Shown here in pieces: positions 54,150 to 63,077 of a stretch of DNA of 64,000 nucleotides. Under the pieces are notes generated by a model. It worked only from the letters and a program-made list of their open reading frames with translations. It did no database searches and was not told the DNA's origin. The first letter of the stretch is position 1, and every line of letters starts with the position of its first letter. A program made the translations under genes and the position numbers. The DNA comes from Bacteroidota bacterium (lineage in GTDB: Bacteria > Bacteroidota > Bacteroidia > Bacteroidales > Prolixibacteraceae), in assembly GCA_023251435.1 (NCBI GenBank), contig JAHEYU010000004.1, positions 43,720 through 107,719 of the forward strand. Reading direction: 5' to 3'.

Positions 54150-54599
54150 TTATACCTTCACTTTCACAACTACCTTTTTTACTTTCTCCGGACCATCAAT
54201 TTGCATACACGGACGATGAACATCCTGCGGGAAGAAAACAGCGAACATTCCTGCTTCAAGAACCAGTTGTGTTGTTTCTCCAGAAAAGAAAACAATGTCT
54301 TTCTCTGCATTATAAGGCGAAGTAACTTCCTGATTTTTAAGTGTCGAGAAACCAATCGCTTCTTTTCCTGAAACAATGTACTGAATATCGGCATACGCCT
54401 GATGTGCTTCCAGGCGGCAATCCTGATGTGGTTTGCTGTCATATTCGCTCACCAGCGCAAAAACGGCTTTGCCATCAATTTCGTAGCGACCAGTTTCGAG
54501 GCTCTGTAAGTCTGTATTTGTAAGGAAATCGAAACCTTTTTTCAGATTTTCACTGATACATTTATATATGTCAGCGTTTTCAATTTTATCAAGAATCAT
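54150..54599 (-). CDS. YhcH/YjgK/YiaL-family protein
   Basis: A 149-residue cupin-like protein. Motifs: LETGRYEIDGKAVFALVSEY, LEAHQAYADIQYIVSGKEAI, FFSGETTQLVLEAGMFAVFF and PQDVHRPCMQIDGPEKVKKV. The start at 54599 (MILDKIENADIY) is chosen because it fits the family N-terminus. Members include NanQ, a sialic acid anomerase, and EbgC, so a role in sugar anomerisation or metabolism is likely here. Confidence 0.92.
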   Translation of the reverse strand: MILDKIENADIYKCISENLKKGFDFLTNTDLQSLETGRYEIDGKAVFALVSEYDSKPHQDCRLEAHQAYADIQYIVSGKEAIGFSTLKNQEVTSPYNAEKDIVFFSGETTQLVLEAGMFAVFFPQDVHRPCMQIDGPEKVKKVVVKVKV

Positions 54600-54804
54600 A
54601 CATGTATTTTTTATTGTGTGAATAATTAAAAGCTTAGGCAATCGATTGCAATTGAGCCGACAAATATACAGTTTGAATTAATAATCATGAATTAAACAAT
54701 TTGATAATTGCCCATCAATTTTCAGTTTTATTATCTTCGCATATTGAGCTTACTGGAATAGCTTAATTAAAAGTGATTTACCTAAACCAAAAAACTAAAA
54801 ATTG

Positions 54805-55968
54805 ATGGAAAACAATTCAATTAACCGTAGAACTTTTTTAAGGACCACCAGTATTGCAACAGCAGCAACAGTGCTGGCCGGAAACCTGGCTCTCGGATCA
54901 ACAGCGGTATTGTCGGCAAAAAATGCCATTCCGCGATGGAGAGGCTTTAATCTGCTCGATTATTTTGGGGCATTTCCTTCGAAAGACGACCGGTCAAAAA
55001 CAACCAAAGAGGATTTAAAATGGATGGCCGACTGGGGCTTCGATTTCGTGCGTTTACCAATGGCTTATCCCAGATACATCAACTTCGACAGACAAAAGGA
55101 TGTGACTCCTGCTGATATTTTAAATATCAATGAAAGAGTAGTTGATGAAATTCAGGAGTTGGTTTTTCGTGCTAATGAGGCTGGATTGCATGCCAGTATT
55201 AATCTGCACCGTGCACCTGGTTATTGTGTAAATGCCGGATTTAATGAACCTTATAACTTGTGGAAGGATCAGGAGGCACTCGATGCTTTTTGTTTTCACT
55301 GGGAAATGTGGGCCAGCCGGTTTAAAGATGTGTCGTCGAAAAAAATAAGTTTCGATTTGGTAAACGAACCCAGCTGGCGGGAAGATATGAATGATCAGTT
55401 TGCACCAAGAACCACCATCCCCAGCGATGTTTACCGCAAAGTTGCTTTGGCTGCTTCGACGGCAATCCGCAAAGCAAACCCAAATCATTTGGTGGTTGCA
55501 GATGGTAACGATGTCGGCGCTTCTGTAATTCCTGAAATTACTGATCTGAATATTGCCCAAAGCTGCCGCGGATATTTTCCTCACTATATTTCGCATTACC
55601 GTGCTTCATGGGTTTTCAAAAATCCCGATGATTCACCCAAAGTTGTTTGGCCTGGAGTAATTGATGGTAAACATTTCAGTCGCAAAAATCTTGAGGAATT
55701 GTATCAGCCGTGGATTGATCTGGTAAAGCAAGGCGTTGGCGTACATTGTGGAGAATGTGGTTGTTACCGCGAAACACCGCATGAAGTATTTTTAGCCTGG
55801 TTTGGTGATGTTTTGGACATACTGACAGAAAACCAAATTGGTTACGCACTATGGAATTTCAGAGGCGACTTTGGTGTTCTTGATTCAGGACGAAAGGATG
55901 TCGATTATGAAGATTGGTATGGACATAAACTTGATGGCAAAATGCTCGGTTTATTGAAAAAACATTAA
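54805..55968 (+). CDS. Glycoside hydrolase family 5 (cellulase-type)
   Basis: A 387-residue exported enzyme. The N-terminus NRRTFLRTTSIATAATVLAG looks like a twin-arginine signal. GH5 motifs: WRGFNLLDYF, FDFVRLPMAYPRYI, the acid/base Glu188 in FDLVNEPSW and the nucleophile Glu317 in CGECGCYR, with YALWNFRGDFGVLDS near the end. It may act on beta-glucan or beta-mannan. The start is the ATG at 54805; the TTG one codon upstream is not preferred. Confidence 0.92.
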   Translation: MENNSINRRTFLRTTSIATAATVLAGNLALGSTAVLSAKNAIPRWRGFNLLDYFGAFPSKDDRSKTTKEDLKWMADWGFDFVRLPMAYPRYINFDRQKDVTPADILNINERVVDEIQELVFRANEAGLHASINLHRAPGYCVNAGFNEPYNLWKDQEALDAFCFHWEMWASRFKDVSSKKISFDLVNEPSWREDMNDQFAPRTTIPSDVYRKVALAASTAIRKANPNHLVVADGNDVGASVIPEITDLNIAQSCRGYFPHYISHYRASWVFKNPDDSPKVVWPGVIDGKHFSRKNLEELYQPWIDLVKQGVGVHCGECGCYRETPHEVFLAWFGDVLDILTENQIGYALWNFRGDFGVLDSGRKDVDYEDWYGHKLDGKMLGLLKKH

Positions 55969-55998
55969 TGCTTATATCAGAGTATTTGATTGCTTTTT

Positions 55999-56030
55999 TT
56001 TCATGATTTTAAACCATTCCTTTAAATTTG
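55999..56030 (+). promoter_or_regulatory. Promoter of the OmpA lipoprotein gene
   Basis: TTTC (55999-56002), a 20-bp spacer and TAAATTTG (56023-56030), an exact -7 consensus. The start point would be near 56037, which makes the ATG at 56038 leaderless and favours the ATG at 56062 as the true start of the lipoprotein. Confidence 0.55.
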
Positions 56031-56061
56031 TGTTTTAATGTTAAATATAAAATCGCAAAAA

Positions 56062-56757
56062 ATGAACTCAAATTCGATGTTAAAAGGAAAAATGTTTAGG
56101 GTGTTGACACTCATTTTAATCGTTAGTGTTTTGGTCGGCTGTAAAAGCTGGAACAACACCGGAAAAGGTGCTGCAATTGGCGTGGGTGCCGGAGCTTTAT
56201 TAGGTGCCGGAATTGGTAAACTTGCCGGAAATACTGCTGCAGGTGCTGCTGTGGGTGCTGTTGTTGGTGGTGCAGGCGGAGCTGTGATTGGCAAATATAT
56301 GGACAAGCAAGCCGCAGAATTGGAAGCTGAAATGGAAGCTGCCAAAATCGAAAGGGTTGGCGAAAGTATCAAAGTAACCTTTGATTCGGGTCTTTTGTTT
56401 GCCATCAATTCGAGTACTTTGAGTACCAAATCGAAAGATGAATTAAAGAAATTTTCGGAAGTACTCAATAAGTATCCCGACACAAACCTTTTTATCAATG
56501 GTCATACCGATGATACAGGTTCTGATGAACTGAACAAGAGTTTGTCGGAAAAACGTGCCACAAGTGTTGCCAATTACCTTAACAGTCTGAATGTTGCAGC
56601 AACCAGACTTACAATTGCCGGTTTTGGAGAATCACAACCATTGGTTGAAAATACCTCGGCAACAAACCGCGCTTTGAACCGTCGTGTTGAAGTAATTGTA
56701 AATGCCAATGCAGATCTGGTAAAGGCTGCCGAAAGTGGTGAATTACAGGTGAAATAG
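56062..56757 (+). CDS. OmpA-family lipoprotein with glycine zipper
   Basis: A 231-residue outer-membrane lipoprotein. The signal region MFRVLTLILIVSVLVGC ends in a lipobox. A glycine zipper follows (GAAIGVGAGALLGAGIGKLA; AAVGAVVGGAGGAVIGKYMD), then a coiled segment and a C-terminal OmpA peptidoglycan-binding domain (INGHTDDTGSDELNKSLSEK RA; GFGESQPLVENTSATNRALN). It probably links the outer membrane to peptidoglycan. Confidence 0.92.
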   Translation: MNSNSMLKGKMFRVLTLILIVSVLVGCKSWNNTGKGAAIGVGAGALLGAGIGKLAGNTAAGAAVGAVVGGAGGAVIGKYMDKQAAELEAEMEAAKIERVGESIKVTFDSGLLFAINSSTLSTKSKDELKKFSEVLNKYPDTNLFINGHTDDTGSDELNKSLSEKRATSVANYLNSLNVAATRLTIAGFGESQPLVENTSATNRALNRRVEVIVNANADLVKAAESGELQVK

Positions 56758-56760
56758 TAC

Positions 56761-56818
56761 GATTAAATTACCAATAAAAAAACCGCTAAAAGGCGGTTTT
56801 TTTATTGGTAATTTAATC
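56761..56818. terminator. Bidirectional terminator, 26-bp perfect palindrome
   Basis: The arms 56761-56786 and 56793-56818 are perfectly complementary around a 6-nt loop. The core has AAAAAAACCGC with GCGGTTTTTTT, giving T-runs on both strands. It serves the OmpA gene on the plus strand and prmA on the minus strand, whose stop codon lies within the right arm. Confidence 0.92.
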
Positions 56819-57650
56819 AAGGCTTTTCAAACGAATAAACTACCCAGTTATTCTTTTCCTGAAACCCGGTTTCCTGAAGTCCAAGCGATTCGGCTTTTGC
56901 TTTAACATCTTGCATATCATGTGTGTAAAACCCACTCAGGTATAGTTTTCCTCCTGATTGCAATACACTTTCATAAACAGGCAAATCGTTAACGATTACA
57001 TTTTTATGGATGTTGGCAAAAATTATTTCAAAAGTTTCGTTTCCGAGCAAACCGGCATCACCTAATTTTGCTTCCAGATTGAAAATATTGTTCAAACGTG
57101 CATTTTCAACCGTGCTTTCGAACGACCAAGTGTCAATGTCGATGGCAATTACGCTTTTAGCACCTTTAAGCGATGCCAGCATTCCCAGAATTCCGGTTCC
57201 GCAGCCCATGTCTAAAACCGTTTTTCCTGAAAGATCCATGTTCAGGATTTGTTCCGCCACCAGCGTGGTTGTTTCGTGGTTTCCGGTTCCGAACGCCATT
57301 TTGGGTTCTATTACCAGTTCAAATTCTGCAGGTTCGAAATCTGTATGAAAAGGTGCCCGAACCAAACATCGATTGCCAATCAGCAAGGGTTTGAAATAGT
57401 TCTTTTCCCAGACTTCGTTCCAGTTTTTATCCGGAATCATTTCATTTTCAGTTTGAACAGAAAAGGGCAGCAGTGAAGTTATTGCTTTTATTTCATCCAG
57501 ATCGTACGACTCACCCGGAATGTATCCCATCACTTGTTCTTCCGATTCATCAAAACTTTCGAAAGCCAGGTCCGACAGCATTGCAACCAGTATTTCGCGG
57601 TTTTCCTGATTGTCAGGCGTCAGTTTAAAGCTGATTTGTGTGTAGTTCAT
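56817..57650 (-). CDS. prmA: Ribosomal protein L11 methyltransferase
   Basis: A 277-residue SAM-dependent enzyme. An N-terminal alpha/beta domain (LVAMLSDLAFESFDESEEQV pattern) and NWNEVWEKNYFKPLLI precede the catalytic core: FGTGNHETTTLVAEQIL, LDMGCGTGILGMLASLKGAK, AIDIDTWSFES and FEIIFANIHKNVI with its NPPF-like position as ANIH. It trimethylates L11. The stop codon lies in the bidirectional terminator. Confidence 0.94.
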   Translation of the reverse strand: MNYTQISFKLTPDNQENREILVAMLSDLAFESFDESEEQVMGYIPGESYDLDEIKAITSLLPFSVQTENEMIPDKNWNEVWEKNYFKPLLIGNRCLVRAPFHTDFEPAEFELVIEPKMAFGTGNHETTTLVAEQILNMDLSGKTVLDMGCGTGILGMLASLKGAKSVIAIDIDTWSFESTVENARLNNIFNLEAKLGDAGLLGNETFEIIFANIHKNVIVNDLPVYESVLQSGGKLYLSGFYTHDMQDVKAKAESLGLQETGFQEKNNWVVYSFEKP

Positions 57651-57680
57651 AAAATGAGTTTCAAGTTTCTATTATGTTGG

Positions 57681-57712
57681 AAATTGGCTATTGGAAATTG
57701 GTTATTGGATAT
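57681..57712. repeat. Word-type repeat upstream of prmA
   Basis: TTGGCTATTGGAAA, TTGGTTATTGGATA and a preceding TTGGAAA repeat the words TTGG and TATTGGA in tandem. Noncoding and short. Another member of the word-like repeat types in this window. Confidence 0.5.
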
Positions 57713-57760
57713 TTTTTGAGATTCCTTCTTTTTTGTAATTGTTTCAAAAGTAGCATAAAA

Positions 57761-57786
57761 AAGGCCATCCGTTGCCGGACAGCCTT
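57761..57786 (-). terminator. Intrinsic terminator of tpiA
   Basis: On the minus strand the arms 57776-57786 and 57761-57771 pair over 11 bp with two G-U pairs and a 4-nt loop, followed by a run of six T. It lies 34 bp after the tpiA stop. Confidence 0.8.
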
Positions 57787-57819
57787 CATATTTCATTGTT
57801 AGGACTTCGGTCTCCTTTT

Positions 57820-58578
57820 TTAGTATGCAGTAATAATTCCGAGGAAATCTTCAGCTTTCAGCGAAGCGCCACCAATTAACCCACCGTCAATGTCGGGTTG
57901 TGAAAACAATTCAGGAGCATTTTTAGCGTTGCAGCTACCACCGTAAAGAATAGAAGTTTCTTCAGCAACAGCTTTTCCGAATTTATCAGCAATTAAACCA
58001 CGAATGTAAGCCAGCATTTCCTGTGCCTGAGCAGTAGAAGCAGTTACACCGGTTCCGATAGCCCAGATTGGTTCATAAGCAATGGCCAGTTTCGAGAAAT
58101 CTTCAACACTTAGGTTAAAAATAGTTTCTTCCAATTGTGTTTTAACGTAAGCATTTTGTTCGTTGGCTTCGCGGATTGAAAGTGCTTCACCACAGCAATA
58201 AATTGGAGTTATGCCGTTTGCCAATGCCAAAGCAACTTTTTTGTTCAGAATTTCGCTGGTTTCGCCATAATATTCGCGACGTTCAGAGTGACCTAAAATT
58301 ACATGGGTAGCTCCGGTTGATTTAACCATCGCAGCTGATACTTCGCCTGTGAAAGCGCCTTTTGCTTCTGCTGCGCAGTTTTGCGCGGCAACATCAATCA
58401 GGTTGGTGTCAACAGCAGCTACAACGCTGGTAATGTGAGTGAAAGGAGTTCCAAGAACAACTACCACATTTTTTACATTTGATATCGTAACTAATTCACT
58501 TACTGCTTTTGCAAGTTCAACACCTTCCTGAACGGTGGTGTTACATTTCCAGTTTCCGGCAACGATCTTTTTTCTCAT
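57820..58578 (-). CDS. tpiA: Triosephosphate isomerase
   Basis: A 252-residue TIM-barrel enzyme interconverting dihydroxyacetone phosphate and glyceraldehyde 3-phosphate. All signatures are present: VAGNWKCN with the catalytic Lys11, [15 protein letters not shown] with the His, [11 protein letters not shown] with the catalytic Glu and the flexible loop, and [13 protein letters not shown]. The ATG at 58578 gives the usual N-terminus. Confidence 0.97.
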   Translation of the reverse strand: MRKKIVAGNWKCNTTVQEGVELAKAVSELVTISNVKNVVVVLGTPFTHITSVVAAVDTNLIDVAAQNCAAEAKGAFTGEVSAAMVKSTGATHVILGHSERREYYGETSEILNKKVALALANGITPIYCCGEALSIREANEQNAYVKTQLEETIFNLSVEDFSKLAIAYEPIWAIGTGVTASTAQAQEMLAYIRGLIADKFGKAVAEETSILYGGSCNAKNAPELFSQPDIDGGLIGGASLKAEDFLGIITAY

Positions 58579-58688
58579 TATCAATGGGTTTTAATAGTTT
58601 TTTTGAAAATTTTCTCAAAAATAGGAAAAGGCTTTTGAAACACCTAACAAGCCCGTTGAGCATTCTATTTTATTAACTTTAGCTTAAA

Positions 58689-58722
58689 GAGCATGGGGCA
58701 TGGAGCATGGGGCATGGGGGAG
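58689..58722. repeat. Tandem word repeat (GCATGGGGCATGGA type)
   Basis: The words GCATGGGGCATGGA and GCATGGGGCATGGG follow each other in the 440-bp gap between tpiA and the RimK-like gene. Noncoding. The gap otherwise holds a TA-rich stretch (58790-58800) and the second copy of the dispersed palindromic repeat, with no gene. Confidence 0.6.
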
Positions 58723-58835
58723 GTGGTACGAAAACGGTAAAAGGATAACAAGCCTTTTCATCTCCATACCTCTCACGTGGGCTGTAAAAATATATATATA
58801 TGAATTTTTTTGTGCGTTTCGAAAACGTTGTCAGG

Positions 58836-58925
58836 GTTTGTTCCGAGATGTCGGAATCCTTCTGACGCTGGTAGGTTTCCAATAGGGGCGGGATCTGTCA
58901 GCGTCTGGAAGACCTGACAGCATCA
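58836..58925. repeat. Dispersed palindromic repeat, copy 2
   Basis: It shares with 9720-9820 an identical 27-bp core (58895-58921) and similar flanks (GACGCTG-AGGTTT, CAAAAA). The core is self-complementary (CTGTCAG with CTGACAG). In this copy the element lies in a noncoding gap. The spread of the repeat suggests a mobile noncoding element. Confidence 0.75.
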
Positions 58926-59025
58926 AAAAACAGCACAGAACAAAAAACGCTCGTCCTCATGATTTTTTAAACCCCACCTCTCACAATTTTCAGCTTCAAT
59001 CATTTTCAATCTTCTTTGTTCCTTT

Positions 59026-60447
59026 TCAAACCATCACCTCTAATTCTTGATTTTGATGATCCGATACTGTATCTGGCTGCCATCCCAACTGCCGTTCAAT
59101 GGCCGAAATCATCATGCCGGCAATGTCTTTTCCGGTGGCAGTTTCAATACCTTCGAGTCCGGGCGACGAATTTACTTCGAGCACCAGCGGTCCTCTGTTC
59201 GACCTGATAATATCTACACCAGCGATTTGTAAGCCAAGTACTTTGGCCGCTTTTACTGCCAGTTTCTTTTCTTCAGCGGTAATTTTCACAATCGAAGCGG
59301 TTCCGCCCTGGTGCAAATTTGCCCTGAATTCGCCTTTTGCGGCTTCGCGCTGAATGGATGCAACCACTTTGCCGTCGATCACAAAGCAGCGGATGTCTTT
59401 TCCCCCGGCTTCCTTAATGAATTCCTGAACCAAAATATTGGCATTAAGGCTCTTAAATGCGTTGATTACACTTTCGGCAGCCTTTGAATTTTCGGCCAGA
59501 ACGACTCCTTTTCCCTGTGTTCCCTCCAGCAATTTGATAATCAAAGGCGCTCCGTTCACCATGTTTATCAGATCGGTGGTGTCGAGTGGCGATTTCGCGA
59601 AACCTGTGATAGGAATTTGAATTCCGTTCTGTGAAAATAACTGTGACGAAAAAAGCTTATCGCGCGACCGGCCAATAGATTCCCAAGAGTTGGCACAAAA
59701 AATACCCAGCGAATCAAATTGCCTGATCAAAGCACAGCCGTAGAAGGTCAGGTTGGGTCTTAATCTTGGAATAATTGCATCCAGATTATTAAGGCTTCTT
59801 CCTCCGCGATAACGAACTTCAGGATTGGTAGCATCGAGCTTCATATAACAGTGCTGTACGTTTAGGAAAACCATTTCATGACCACGCTCTTCGCCGGCTT
59901 CCATAATTCGTTTGTTACTGTATAAATCAGGATTGCTGGCCAGCACACCTAGTCTCAATCCGCTGCGCACATCTTTGAAATGCTTGTACAGTTCGTTTAT
60001 TTTTTCGCCCGAATAATCGCCCAGCAGAAAACTATTTGCCGGATCGACAAAAACACGGTTTTCCATCGCTTCACGTCCAAGCAACATACGGAATCCCATC
60101 GAGTCGCGGTTGGCAAGTGTCAATTCAATATTCCACTGGAAATTGCCAATTTTCATGGTCGATTGTATCACATAGCGTTTTTCGGAAATTCCGCTTGAGC
60201 TTTTTATATTGCGGTGATCGACCACTTTGGCCTTGCAATGAAGTGTAATCCGCCGCGTATCCTGAATGGGGTGAACTTCGAAACTGACCCATTTTTCGCC
60301 TTTCCGCGTGAATTTATGAATGTTGCTTGCATGTATTGAAGACGTTTTTGCGCCTGAATCGACGCGTGCTTTTATGGCCGGAATGTTCAATCCGGGGAAT
60401 GCACACCACTCCTCGCCACCAATTATAATGTGTTCTGCCAATTCCAT
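59026..60447 (-). CDS. RimB-like retropepsin domain fused to a RimK-type ATP-grasp ligase
   Basis: A 473-residue fusion. Residues 10-145 match the PF05618 family (once called Zn protease, related to retropepsins): [14 protein letters not shown] with a likely catalytic Asp, and [13 protein letters not shown]. Residues 165-460 form a RimK ligase ([52 protein letters not shown]). RimK adds glutamates to ribosomal protein S6 and RimB-type enzymes trim them. Both activities in one protein suggest self-contained control of polyglutamylation, but the true substrate is unknown. Confidence 0.9.
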   Translation of the reverse strand: MELAEHIIIGGEEWCAFPGLNIPAIKARVDSGAKTSSIHASNIHKFTRKGEKWVSFEVHPIQDTRRITLHCKAKVVDHRNIKSSSGISEKRYVIQSTMKIGNFQWNIELTLANRDSMGFRMLLGREAMENRVFVDPANSFLLGDYSGEKINELYKHFKDVRSGLRLGVLASNPDLYSNKRIMEAGEERGHEMVFLNVQHCYMKLDATNPEVRYRGGRSLNNLDAIIPRLRPNLTFYGCALIRQFDSLGIFCANSWESIGRSRDKLFSSQLFSQNGIQIPITGFAKSPLDTTDLINMVNGAPLIIKLLEGTQGKGVVLAENSKAAESVINAFKSLNANILVQEFIKEAGGKDIRCFVIDGKVVASIQREAAKGEFRANLHQGGTASIVKITAEEKKLAVKAAKVLGLQIAGVDIIRSNRGPLVLEVNSSPGLEGIETATGKDIAGMMISAIERQLGWQPDTVSDHQNQELEVMV

Positions 60448-60569
60448 TTTTATGTTTGAATGAATTTTGTTTTCCGGCCGAAATTACGGCATTTATTTGC
60501 CACCTTATATTGCCACTCGATTAATTTATTGAAATGATTTGTGAATAAAATTCTGTTGTACTTTTTGTT

Positions 60570-61082
60570 TTAGACTTTCAACTTCGGGCTCTTTACCAAT
60601 TCAACTGTAATGCCATAAACAACGGGGCAAACCTCACAATTTTTATGTGTCAGGTTTAGAATCTGATACATTCGTTTACGGTCGGTATGCGGGTATTCGC
60701 GGCATGCTTTTGGGCGATCTTCGTAAACCATGCAGTAATTATCAGCCATCAGAAACGGACAGGGTGTTTGTTTGAAAACATAGTCTTTGTCTTCGTCGAT
60801 ATATAAATATTGAGCAATCAACTCAACCGGCTTTAATTTCAGGCGTCTGGCAAGTCTTTCCACATCTTTTTCAGTAACAATAGGACTAATGGTCGAGCAG
60901 CAATTCGCGCAACCTAGGCAATCGAACTTGTCAAAAGCTTCGTTATGAAGCTCGTGAACCACATCATCCAGATTCTTTGGTTTTTTTGCCTTTAGTCGTT
61001 TGAAAAGACCAGTAAATTCCTGCTTCCGGCTGGCTGTCAGCTCTTTTAATTTTTCAGGCCTGATATATTGGAGCTGATCCAT
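60570..61082 (-). CDS. YkgJ-type cysteine-cluster protein
   Basis: A 170-residue protein with the zinc or iron-sulfur binding Cys pattern of the YkgJ/UPF0153 family: FDCLGCANCCSTISP, then TPCPFLMADNYCMVYEDRPK ACREYP and later Cys in LTHKNCEVCP. Function unknown. Its start overlaps the 3' end of the EamA gene by 29 bp on the same strand. Confidence 0.88.
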   Translation of the reverse strand: MDQLQYIRPEKLKELTASRKQEFTGLFKRLKAKKPKNLDDVVHELHNEAFDKFDCLGCANCCSTISPIVTEKDVERLARRLKLKPVELIAQYLYIDEDKDYVFKQTPCPFLMADNYCMVYEDRPKACREYPHTDRKRMYQILNLTHKNCEVCPVVYGITVELVKSPKLKV

Positions 61083-61971
61083 TCTTTTTGCGTTTCCAGT
61101 TGATTTGAGCTAAAAACAGTCCTGATATTACAATTGCGATTCCGACCATCTGGTGAAAATTGAGTTGATCGCCCAAAACAATGAAAGCAATAACCGCTAC
61201 AAAAACAGGTATTACATTGATGAAGATATTCGATTTGTTGATCCCCAGATTTCTCACACTGTATGTAAACAGGATAAAGGCAAATGTTGATGCAAATATC
61301 GCCAGTTTAATAATTGCCCAAAAAGCTTCGGCATGAAAGGGAATACTGGTAAAATCGCGAAATTCGAAACCTAACCAGAACGGGAGAAAAAAGAAAGCGC
61401 CAATAAGGTTTTGGTAGGTGATAATAGTGAATGTATTGTATCGGTGCGAAATCCCTTTTAAAATACTGGCATAACCAATTGCCCCCAAAACTGCCAAAAA
61501 TTCGAGCGAGACACCCAAAGGCGAAGCTGTAAAATTGAAAGAACTGTCGAGCACAACAAGGCTAACTCCTAAAAATGTGATAAACAGACCATACAAATTG
61601 GTTCGGCTAAGTTTTTCCTTGTAAAAATACCAGGCCGCAATGGGCGAGAACAATGGTATTGTAGCTACAATTACAGATGCCACGGTTGACGAAACATACA
61701 GTAATCCATAGCTTTCGCCCATAAAATAAAGGAAAGGTTCGAAGAAAGCCAGCAGTATAAAAAGTTTAAGATCGCCGGGTTTTATCTTTTGAAGTTTCCG
61801 GCTAAGAAGGGTAAAGGCGAGCATTAAACCTGTTGAAATAAGCAACCTGAATAGGACGGTTGTGAGCGGGCCATAAGCTTCGTAAACAATTTTAACCCAA
61901 ACAAACGAGAAACTCCAGAAAATCATTGATAAAAGTGCAGCCCCATAAGGAAGCCAGGATTTATTCTTCAT
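61054..61971 (-). CDS. EamA/DMT-family permease
   Basis: A 305-residue inner-membrane protein with ten hydrophobic helices in two EamA repeats (start WLPYGAALLSMIFWSFSFVW; second half LAVLGAIGYASILKGISHRY). It ends in the basic tail NWKRKKNGSAPIYQA. It is intact, unlike the frameshifted DMT permease at 15.7 kb. Substrate unknown; exporters of amino acids or metabolites are common in the family. Confidence 0.9.
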   Translation of the reverse strand: MKNKSWLPYGAALLSMIFWSFSFVWVKIVYEAYGPLTTVLFRLLISTGLMLAFTLLSRKLQKIKPGDLKLFILLAFFEPFLYFMGESYGLLYVSSTVASVIVATIPLFSPIAAWYFYKEKLSRTNLYGLFITFLGVSLVVLDSSFNFTASPLGVSLEFLAVLGAIGYASILKGISHRYNTFTIITYQNLIGAFFFLPFWLGFEFRDFTSIPFHAEAFWAIIKLAIFASTFAFILFTYSVRNLGINKSNIFINVIPVFVAVIAFIVLGDQLNFHQMVGIAIVISGLFLAQINWKRKKNGSAPIYQA

Positions 61972-62128
61972 TTTGCCTTTTAATGAGCCGCAAAAGTATA
62001 GATAAATGGGAAGATAAAAAATAGATTGATTGTAGCCCTATATGTCTCTAGAGTTTGAAATTATCAGATCATTAATTGTATTGCAGAAAAAATAGAGACT
62101 TTAGGAAAAACAAGATTGAATACTTGCT

Positions 62129-62156
62129 TTTGATAAGTTCATGTTTATTAAATTTG
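62129..62156 (+). promoter_or_regulatory. Candidate promoter of the lipoprotein gene at 62187
   Basis: TTTG (62129-62132), a 16-bp spacer and TAAATTTG (62149-62156), an exact -7 consensus. The spacer is shorter than the usual 19. Start of transcription near 62163, 24 nt before the ATG. Confidence 0.45.
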
Positions 62157-62186
62157 AACTGATTATAAAGTAAAAAATGCACATAA

Positions 62187-63017
62187 ATGAAATACTTATC
62201 TGTGAACCTTTTAATAATTACTTTACTCTTGATTTCCTGTAAAAAATCCATAGAGGACGATGGATTAAAAACCTTGGGAATAAAGACAACAACTGTTTCA
62301 CAGTATTCTGTTAGCGGTAATAATGGAACAATTAATAAAGGAGTATCTATAACCCGGATAACATGTCATTTCGATGAGAAAGGTAAAATTACTGCTAAAA
62401 TTGATCATGATTTGGCTCGTGATGTCGAATATAAGTTTAGTTTCATTTATGATGGTTCAGGAAAAAAAACAGAAATGAATTTTTCCTACAATGATAATAG
62501 AATTCTATATCGAATTATTTATGGTTACGATACCAATGGATTTCTTACGGATGAAAAATTTAATAGTACTGTAGGAGGTTTTCCATATAGATATGAATAT
62601 AAAAATGATGAAAAAGGAAATCAAATAGTAAATGACTATTATAATTCAGAAGATAAATTGTCTTCAAGGACTACTTACAGCTATGATTCAAAAAATCGTA
62701 TGATTGAAATGAGATATCATAGTCCAAGCACATTTTTATCATGGAGAAAAACCTTTACCTATAACGATGCAGGAACCGAAAAGAATGAATTCAATTATTA
62801 TACAGATGGAACATTAGCAGAAAGAATTGTTTATTTCTATGATGATCAGGGTTATTTGATTGAGCAGAATGGTTATGGTTTTGAAAATGTTCTTTATGAA
62901 AAATTGATATTTGCACATTCAGAACCGGATAAGTATGGAAATTGGACTGTTAGAAAAGATTACAGAAATAATGAATGTATTTTAATCTCTGAACGCGTAA
63001 TCGAATATTACAAATAA
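62187..63017 (+). CDS. Lipoprotein with RHS-like YD repeats
   Basis: A 276-residue lipoprotein (lipobox LLLISC, Cys18). The body is a chain of beta-hairpin-like repeats with the YD-type pattern: KFSFIYDGSGKKTEMNFSY, YGYDTNGFLTDEKF, YEYKNDEKGNQIVNDYYNSE, YSYDSKNRMIEMRYH, YFYDDQGYLIEQNGY. This resembles RHS/YD repeats, but it is short and has no toxin domain. Base composition is more A+T-rich than its neighbours. Likely surface-exposed; function unknown. Confidence 0.78.
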   Translation: MKYLSVNLLIITLLLISCKKSIEDDGLKTLGIKTTTVSQYSVSGNNGTINKGVSITRITCHFDEKGKITAKIDHDLARDVEYKFSFIYDGSGKKTEMNFSYNDNRILYRIIYGYDTNGFLTDEKFNSTVGGFPYRYEYKNDEKGNQIVNDYYNSEDKLSSRTTYSYDSKNRMIEMRYHSPSTFLSWRKTFTYNDAGTEKNEFNYYTDGTLAERIVYFYDDQGYLIEQNGYGFENVLYEKLIFAHSEPDKYGNWTVRKDYRNNECILISERVIEYYK

Positions 63018-63021
63018 AAAA

Positions 63022-63055
63022 AGTCAGAGTTTCACTGTGAAGTGTAACCCTGACT
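63022..63055 (-). terminator. Intrinsic terminator of the beta-barrel gene
   Basis: Arms 63022-63031 and 63046-63055 pair over 10 bp with one G-U pair. On the minus strand a run of seven T follows. It lies between convergent genes and terminates the minus-strand gene ending at 63078. The plus strand lacks a T-run. Confidence 0.78.
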
Positions 63056-63077
63056 AACACAAACAAAATTCTACTTT

